DNA from: Melastoma dodecandrum
Lineage: Eukaryota > Streptophyta > Magnoliopsida > Myrtales > Melastomataceae
Direction: 5' to 3'
Assembly: GCA_029817715.1 (NCBI GenBank)
Contig: JARUPY010000605.1
Coordinates: 2,542,001 to 2,606,000, forward strand
DNA length: 64,000 nucleotides
Each line of letters starts with the position of its first letter. Within the stretch, counting starts at the first letter, position 1. Below, piece by piece: positions 57,101 to 64,000 of this stretch. Below the pieces are notes generated by a model, which saw only the letters and a list, made by a program, of their open reading frames with translations, was not told the DNA's origin and ran no database searches. The position numbers and the translations under genes were made by a program.

Positions 57101-57249
57101 GCATGATGAAGAGAGAGATCTAACTTTGCTTGCGTTCTTGTAGTTTCATTCGTTGATGTTCATCTTCAAAGCTTTCCCACCGTCCATGAAGAATTTCCCC
57201 AACAGTTATTGCTTGTGTTGACTAGTAAACGTGTCAGATATATAGGAAA

Positions 57250-57500
57250 TTATCCTTCTTCAAAAAGATCTAAAGGGTTGTTCCACCACTCGGGCCTGCA
57301 TGATTCTTGTCGTTCAATTAGTTCGATAATGTGATCGTCACCTGAATTTATCAATGAAAACTCAGGAAAAACCAACATTCTGAACAAAGGAGGTTGCCTT
57401 CCGCTCTTGACAGAAAAAAGGAAATGTAGGATTACTTCAAAAGAGGTACCGACCTTCACCCTTGAAGGAAGCGCATATAAAACAAGTTTCAATCAAAGGA
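57250..57500. repeat. Dispersed repeat, copy A (partner at 62170-62350)
   Basis: Shares ATAATGTGAT, TATCAATGAAAACTC, GGAAAAACC and ACAAAGGAGGTTGCC in the same order and orientation with 62170-62350. No coding is recognised; it probably belongs to an unidentified retroelement present twice. Confidence 0.6.
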
Positions 57501-57639
57501 GGGAATACATTTCTCCCATTTTATAAAAGTAGGTGAATAGAAGATAACATAACTTAGTCAAAGGAGGTAATAACCTTAAAAGAAACACGAAGCCGCAACA
57601 AGTACGTCTACGCCTAGGAATTTAAAACTAAGGGTAGAG

Positions 57640-59190
57640 TTGTGATTTGTCCGTTTATTGTTGTGTAAGAAATCTAAAAGGATCACATTTATATTATAAC
57701 TCTAAATTAACCGTCTAAAATCTTGGAGTGGTCTTCATAATAAGTGTCCTTCGTATCTTCAACCACGACGTATTGTGCCTTCCCTTGTACTGCTTCGTTT
57801 CTTCGAAGGTATTGTAATTGCTTTCTTAGTTTTGCGACATGTGTTCTTAAATAAAACACACATTCTTTGCCTAGATGGATCGAGACCTGCTACTTTCTTC
57901 TGAGCGAATGATGAGACTCAAGCAACATCCATAATCAAGCAAATGATGGAATCATGTTCTGGATTTAATCAGGTTGAAACCGGACGATATTTGAATTTAT
58001 CCATAGTCCCCTACCTGTTTAGAGACCCATAACTTAGATTTTTTCAATTGAAAACATATAGCCCCTTTTAAAATCCCATTAAAAAATAGTATGCAGATTT
58101 TGCTTTCGCTTAAAAGAAACATGTCAAAGTGATTGGTTTTTCTTCGCTTACAAAGTAACGAGAGATTTAGAGATTTATTTTGTTTGATTTTAAAAAACAA
58201 AAAGCCTTCCCTTAATCTCATCAAGAGAATATTTATACATACGTGAAATATATATTTCTTTAAGGAAGCTTTTGCTTAATGAAACCATCCGAGCGATTAA
58301 TTTGACTCTTTTTTAACCTTTACACAATAAGGTACTCAACAATAATTCTTTTAGCTTAAAATCAATTTGAGCTATTCAAAGCCTATCAATTTTTTCTCAT
58401 TTCTTTTGAAATCAATCCGAAGGATTGAAAGCCTTACCTAAATCATATTTTCTTTTTTTTATATATAAATCAATTTAAGGGATTGAAACTATTGCTACGA
58501 TGAATTGAAATTATTGATATGGTTTTAACGATGAGTCATACAAAAGGTTAACCTTCTTTAACACTATAGAAGCTAAACTGATTGTTACAAAAGCTTGACA
58601 ATATTTGTAATCAAGATATACTTCTTAAACTAGAAAAACCACGAAAATATTTTCTATATCATCTACGAATCATTAGAGAACAATTATTATTACTAATTAC
58701 CATATTAATTCAAATAAAGAATATTCTTTTAGAATCTTATTTGAATTAATAAAAGCTTTACCATTAAAAGTCGAAACCAATATATTTTTCATAAAGATAT
58801 TATATTGTAATTAAAGAAATTTCCTTTCGACCTTCTCAAGAATTAACCTTAATTAAATAAATCATGCAATTTGTATTCATGTTCTTTATTAATAAACTAA
58901 TAAAGAACATATCAACTCATTTTGAAAATAAATTCTTAATTATTTTCATTAATAGAAAGTCGATGGACCACTTTCTCGACACCTCTTGAGATTAAGGATA
59001 TATGCCGTAATAAATTTATCAAGTTGAAAATTAAATATTGATTATTTTCAAGTATAGAATATTGTTAATCTACGATGCATTATCAAGGGAATAAAAAAAT
59101 GAATTCATGATAAATCAATTATTCTTAATTGATTATCATAAGGATGGCATGCCTTCAGGTGAGCATTCTCGCAGGAGGTGGTGTTCGTGC
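57640..59190. other. AT-rich, repeat-derived DNA
   Basis: Contains recurrent AATCAATTTGAG / GGATTGAAAG units at 58350-58490. No coding frame of note and no RNA gene. Confidence 0.4.
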
Positions 59191-59194
59191 TGAC

Positions 59195-59575
59195 TACAAG
59201 CAGTTTAGAGTTGGTGAAGCCACTTCATAGGCGTCGGTGGTTACGGTTCGTGTGTTCGTCCAGGACTTGCTAGAACGTTGTCCGTTACGTCGAGCTACGT
59301 GTAGTTGGACATTGGGAGAAAGATGTTGGCTGGCGAGTCGAGGGCACAACGTTGATTGGAATGAAGGAGTCTGTAGTAGGAGTAAGTGGTGAGGGATTGA
59401 CAACCTTCTATCGGGTTTGTTTTGTTTGCAAAAGGTATGCCTTGATGAAGCCACTCCGTAGGCATCGGTATCTTCATATATGAAGAACTTGACCGAAACG
59501 TTGTCCATAATGATGAAACCACTCTCGTAGGCACCGACGGAGCAAGACAACCTTGGCTAGAATGCAGGGGAGGCA
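59195..59575. repeat. Degenerate repeat with GATGAAGCCACTCCGTAGGC core
   Basis: Three loosely related units near 59210, 59450 and 59510 share TGAAGCCACT...TAGGC(A/G)(C/T)CGG, interleaved with two GAACGTTGTCC / AAACGTTGTCC segments. Likely part of a retroelement interior. Confidence 0.5.
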
Positions 59576-59619
59576 ATCGACATGCCATAACTTTCCCGTC
59601 CGGAATCGGATCAACGCGA

Positions 59620-61060
59620 AATCAAATGGTATCTCTTCTTTACTTGATAACACATTTTTTCGATTTTGAGGTCATTAGGAGTCTTGTAGGCTGATAATAG
59701 TTCTCAAGAGAGGCGAAGAACCTTCGAATTTCCCAGTTCTACAGTCGCCCAGCTTCGTAGTCCAAAAAGAGTATCTTCGAAGGGGTTATGCATGCCGTCT
59801 GACCCTGTCTTCTCTATTCTGAATGATCCTCAATGAGAGACGATCTTGAAAATTTTTTTATTGTATTTTTATTACAAAAAAGGGTAGAGATAGGACTAGC
59901 CTCCGGAAGCTAAGGGCGTGCATGCAGTTTGCGACTAGCCTCCATACTGGAGTCCCGCTTCCGAGGGGATCTCGAAAGATCCGACACCATTGGATCGTCT
60001 CCAAACATTTTAGAAATAAACTAGACTGAAAGACGGTTGTATACATGTGTATTTCAACCGTTCAAGTTTCTGGTAGATTCGGACATGAACCGATAAACAG
60101 AATACGCACGGAGCTAGACTCTCTATACGTCACAGTCCCGTTCTCAATGAGATGCCAATTAATCTCACCGTTAGATCGTCACCAAACTTGGCGGGCATGT
60201 CTATGATTTGAATGCAGTCATTGAACGTATTATACTTATTTTTATCTTATACATACATTACGTTTTCTATTGCATAAGTCGAGATCCTACCATTGGATCT
60301 TTGTGAAATTTGATAAAATGATCTTTCAACTTAATGAATGAATTGGATTTTCATTCTTTAGACAACATAACCCACCATTTCTTTGTTTATTTTGCATGAA
60401 AAATTAAACGAGAACTTCGATGAATTCGACACGGCGGATTTCAAAGACTTAGGGGGTTAGTGAAATTCGACACCCCTAAGTCTAAGAATGGATAGTGCAT
60501 GGGTGACAAACCACCGTGGATAATTTCACTAAGGCAATCCCAATTGACGATGCCTTAGCCGATGAAATGCCATCCCGACGAGCCTCAATTACAAAAGGGG
60601 AGGTGCGAGCCTCCCCGAAATTTCTAAATCCACATGTAACGGGTTATGAGCCCAAGTGTATAGGCTCACGATCACCACCCTCCCCGCCTGCTTTTATTTA
60701 AATACTTGTATGTGGTTGTGCTTTTGATCATCTCACACGAGTTCGGGTCCAACGCTTGGATCAGGCCTAATACACGTAACCCTGAGACATGAGTCTGGGC
60801 CTAAAGCCCAGATCGGGTCTAACGCCCGTAAAATAATGACATGTGTCCCGTTTGATGCCCAGATCAGGTCAAACGCCTGTAAATAGAGACATGTTTTTTG
60901 AGAAAACGCCACCGCATGTGAGTGTGGAAGCTAGTAAATAGGAATCCCCGAACCAACGATTTTTCTGACTTAAACTATCTTTTATAAAAATAAGTCAGTG
61001 GCGACTCCGTATTAGCTTACCTAAGTTAAGCAATAACAAAAAAATTTTCTACGGAGTATA
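59620..61060 (+). repeat. Probable Ty3/gypsy (Tat/Ogre-like) LTR followed by a primer-binding-type sequence
   Basis: Recurrent phrases such as GGATCGTCTCCAAACATTT and AGATCGTCACCAAACTTGGC (59990-60200) are typical of plant gypsy LTRs. 60735-60895 holds a roughly 50-bp repeat. At 61000-61015 CAGTGGCGACTCCGT resembles the TGGCGACTC primer-binding site of Tat/Ogre elements. No gag-pol follows, so this is a solo or truncated LTR. Boundaries are approximate. Confidence 0.45.
60735..60895. repeat. Roughly 50-bp tandem repeat, about three units
   Basis: Units share GCCCAGATCGGGTCTAACGC and GTAAATA..GACATG, diverging by point changes (CTTGGATCAGGCCTAA in the first). Located in the LTR-like block. 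Confidence 0.65.
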
Positions 61061-62169
61061 ATGGATGAGGGGAAGGCGACACGAGCCGATCTGAATCATC
61101 CCTAAGATTGCTTTTACGGATTATGCTCCGCCTTTTGCCCGTCGCCTCCTAAGGAGCATAGAGACGATCAGTGAGGGCCCAAGCAGCCCGATTAGGAATC
61201 GATGGATGATCCATCACGGTCTCCTATACAATGCCATGATGCTCGAGTCGAGGCGTCGACCGGAGGGCACTGGACGAGCGGACCCGGATTCTCGTGTCGT
61301 CTAAACCGCCACGCGCACGTGAGGGGTCCACGACGCGCGTACACGGAGCTTGGTATAGTTCTACTTCAACTCATGTGTTCGTCACATAACCTATCCGTTC
61401 TATCACTCAATTGGCTTATTCTTTTAGGTTAGTGACGCCACCAAGCTGCCTAACGTTAGCCCCGGGAGGGTGATAAATAGGGTCCCCTTCATTGAAGAGT
61501 CTCTCCTCAAATTCAAGGGGGGGACTATATAGTAGAAGCTCTCACGCTTAAGATGCGGGGTTCATAATTCGCCATGTTTTCCGGTCGCTCGTTGGGTTCC
61601 CTTTCATCAAACCACGAGGGGTGTAAGTTCAGTAGGAATGATTTAATGTTTTGGAAGGATTTACATGTTCACCCTATTGGGGGTTTCAATACCCTTCGTT
61701 TGGAGATTTAACTTCCTTTTTCCTTCAACCAGAGCAACCCTACAGGCTTTTGGACTCAAAGAACTTGTTAGGGTGAATCATATATGCACCTAGCGGCATG
61801 ATTGTGGTCGCGGTTCTTACTGATGATTTACAAGTTTGGTTTCATATTTTCAATTCGTTTTTTTGCTCAAAATTTCCAATCCCCCCCTCCATCTCCGCAA
61901 ATTTCTCTTATAAGAATTGGAGCATTAGTCTGATGGTAGAGAGTTTAGTCTTCAAACGGGTTTAAGAGGGCCTTTCCTGCAATAGTCCCTCGTTTGGCTG
62001 GATCTCCACATTTTTTACATTCAGAGACATCATTCGACTCCTTAGATTCACGGGGTATTCTCAAACGTTTCGCCAGCCTAGCCATACTTTCCTATAGTCT
62101 ACTCCTACTGTGATTGCCAAAAGATGTGTTAACTAGCAAATGCATTGAATATCTGGCAAAACGAACACA
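61061..62169. other. Intergenic, repeat-derived
   Basis: No coding, tRNA or element boundary that I can support. tRNA-like fragments were considered and rejected. Confidence 0.35.
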
Positions 62170-62350
62170 TGATTCGATTCTCGATTAGATAATGTGATTG
62201 CACCAGAATTTGTCAATGAAAATTCGGGAAAAACTAAAGTTCCGACCAAAGGAGGTTGCCATTCGCCCTTGGTAGAAACATGATAATAAGATGATTTCCT
62301 TCAAAGGAAGTTGCCTTTGAAGGAAATGCATGTGTTTGAACACGAAAATG
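62170..62350. repeat. Dispersed repeat, copy B (partner at 57250-57500)
   Basis: Carries TAATGTGATTGCACCAG, GTCAATGAAAATTCGGG and CAAAGGAGGTTGCC in the same order as copy A. A local palindrome TTCCTTCAAAGGAAG lies at about 62298-62312. Confidence 0.6.
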
Positions 62351-62915
62351 CCGGCCACTGGAGCGCTCGACGGAGGGTGAGAAAGCAAACGTAGTCGCCA
62401 ACCAAAGTAAAATAAAAGAAACAGATTCATTGATATTAACACACTTATATGAGAACACTATTATAAGACAGAGTACGTGAAACTTAGACAAAAGACACAA
62501 AGAAAGCTCACGCTGGGAGAACAAAATGTCAGAGTTGTCTGGGGATTTGTCAGTGCCCTTTACAGAAAAAAGAAAACACGTATTTATACTAAAACAGCCA
62601 TAACCATCAAGGCTTCATGGGTAAATCATTAAGGATCGTGGGGAGAATTTGAGAAATCGTCAGGAACGTGGGTTGATAACTACTAGGAGATGCGGGTGGT
62701 TTAAGTGGTGTTGGGTCAACTTCCCTAAACTGGTGAGTCGACTCCTTTTCAAACATGATCGCCAAAGTCACCGTAATTTCAATCTTGATTTGTTGCTAAG
62801 GATTGGACACTCTATCTCGAACTGGTTGGAAACTCGATTGCTCGATTTATAATATTTCTCTAATGATTATCCCACGAAATTCTTCTTTTAACCAAATGAT
62901 AATTTATCTCCATGT

Positions 62916-63335
62916 TTGCCATTAGGAGTGTAAATGAAGCTAGCCGAGTCCAAATATTATTGGGTTCGGGCTTGGGCTCGACTAAGTTATTTCAGGCTCG
63001 AGCTCGGGCTCGGGCTTAGACTTGATAATGTTTGAGATAGTAGGGTTCGAGCTCGGATCGTTTGTGAGCTCAGTTCGAGCTCGAGTTCAGGTTCGAAGTA
63101 AATTTTTATAATTATTAAAATATTAATTATTAATATTAAATTTTAGTGTAAAATAGTAAGTTCATACGGTTCTTTTAGGCTCGCGAACTATTTGAGTAGT
63201 TTATTTTCAAGCTCGGATTCGGGCTCAGACTCGTTTGTTAAAAGAATAACTCAATCGAGTCGAGCTCGAGCCTTTCACAGACCGAGCTCAAGCCGTTCAC
63301 GAACAGTTCTGTTTATTTACACCCCTATTTGCCAC
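62916..63335. mobile_element. hAT-type MITE with 8-bp target duplication
   Basis: The element 62924-63327 (404 bp) begins TAGGAGTGTAAATGAAG and ends, inverted, TAGGGGTGTAAATAAAC. The flanks are TTTGCCAT (62916-62923) and TTTGCCAC (63328-63335), 7 of 8 identical. The interior is filled with GAGCTCGGGCTCGGG-type repeats near both ends and an AT-rich centre, a known look of plant hAT MITEs. There is no coding capacity. Confidence 0.9.
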
Positions 63336-63654
63336 GTGTTCTCACAAAACTATCAATACCTTTACAGCGGGAAAGATTTCCTCTCGATTGACCGATGTAG
63401 TATTTCCTCAATTAAATATGTTCTTCAACAAATATCTTCTCAATTAGAAAGTCCAATAAAAGATTTAGTTAGTTTTTATGGATGAAGTATTAAAATCTTT
63501 CTCGAGCCCATAACTTTACATATGTGAACAATGTTGAAGCCAAATTTCAATCAAGATGAGGAATTAACCTACGTCTTGTGAGAGAAAGAGGTGAATAGAA
63601 AATAATGGTGTTCACACAAGAAAATTTTTTGTCGTTAATTACAGAGTTCGTCTG

Positions 63655-63900
63655 AATAAAACACAGTCGATGCGTAAAATAGAAGCCCATCGACTTTGCC
63701 CACAGATTTCGGTTGACAGTGCCCACAGCAGCCGGTCGACTATATCTACAGGAGCAGGCCGAATGAGTTTACATAAGCCCGTCGACCGAGAAACTAGTCA
63801 ACTTTGGCTATAGTTGCCACTCGACTATTCATACAGAAGCTAGTTGAAGAGACAAAAGCCAATAGATTTTGCTTATAGAAGGTAGTTGATAACTCTACGA
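63655..63900. repeat. Degenerate minisatellite related to 47230-47600
   Basis: About nine diverged units with CATACAGAAGCTAGTTGA, GCCCACAGCAGCCGGTCGAC and similar. Same core and orientation as the array at 47230-47600, 16 kb away. Confidence 0.7.
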
Positions 63901-64000
63901 AAGTAGAGTTAAATGATCACATTTGTGCCTTGATTTGAGTTAGTTCCGTCGTTTTAGGTGTTTAGATCTGAGGTTTCGAGTTGAATTGCGTTGCCTCACG

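Noticed and set aside
61515..61585. tRNA-like stretch with a TTAAGA anticodon-loop look and GGGGTTCATAATTCGCC
   Set aside because: D-arm and acceptor stem do not pair properly and the T-loop departs from GGTTCRANNCC; at most a SINE or organelle-derived fragment.
61915..61975. Second tRNA-like start (GGAGCATTAGTCTGATGGTAG)
   Set aside because: No T-arm or matching acceptor strand follows.
1..64000. CRISPR arrays, bacterial operons or phage genes
   Set aside because: The window is plant nuclear DNA with spliced genes; tandem repeats seen are degenerate minisatellites without spacer structure.

Overview
This is eukaryotic nuclear DNA from a flowering plant, most likely a eudicot. Genes carry GT-AG introns and the non-coding DNA is AT-rich. 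The products are plant-typical: PLS-class PPR, NDR1/HIN1-like, mid-SUN, peroxisomal acyl-activating enzyme, plant O-fucosyltransferase and steroleosin-type HSD. There are no operons, CRISPR arrays, rRNA genes or convincing tRNAs. Exon structures were built by hand from splice consensus, reading phase and remembered family sequences; no alignment or transcript data were available.

Layout. 0-2.4 kb: 3' part of a CDK-like kinase gene (minus strand, cut by the left edge). 3.3-7.15 kb: a complete but dead hAT transposon with an 8-bp target duplication. 7.5-9.05 kb: an 11-beta-HSD/steroleosin-type reductase. 11.3-12.6 kb: a single-membrane-span protein with an N-terminal ATG8-interacting-type motif. 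13.2-23.1 kb: a transposon nest holding a GH9 cellulase exon relic, a second decayed hAT with an internal 395-bp tandem duplication, and the 3' half of a Tat-type Ty3/gypsy element (integrase, antisense plant-mobile-domain ORF, LTR). 25.5-27.6 kb: a mid-SUN nuclear envelope protein. 28.1-29.9 kb: relics of a TIR-domain resistance gene and of a sucrose-phosphate synthase. 30.2-33.0 kb: a GDPD4-like phosphodiesterase, head to head with an intronless PPR gene (33.3-34.9 kb). 35.6-36.2 kb: a small membrane protein. 36.6-38.7 kb: two dead acyl-activating enzyme (AAE) copies in opposite orientation. 38.9-39.7 kb: an NHL protein. 40.9-43.5 kb: a deleted Copia element with both LTRs, itself hit by a Mutator-type MITE. 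43.9-45.6 kb: the intact AAE gene. 48.7-50.1 kb: an element with 248-bp GC-rich inverted arms. 50.2-50.8 kb: a second copy of the same MITE. 51.3-54.9 kb: a ten-exon O-fucosyltransferase gene. 56-64 kb: repeat-dominated DNA with LTR-like blocks, minisatellites and an hAT MITE with target duplication.

The genes do not form a pathway; they are ordinary neighbours on a plant chromosome. The more informative material is the layered transposon history (insertion boundaries and target duplications can be read for five elements), the antisense PMD ORF in the Tat element, and the AAE duplication/decay series. I found no convincing new biological system; the best candidates for a second look are in the findings.
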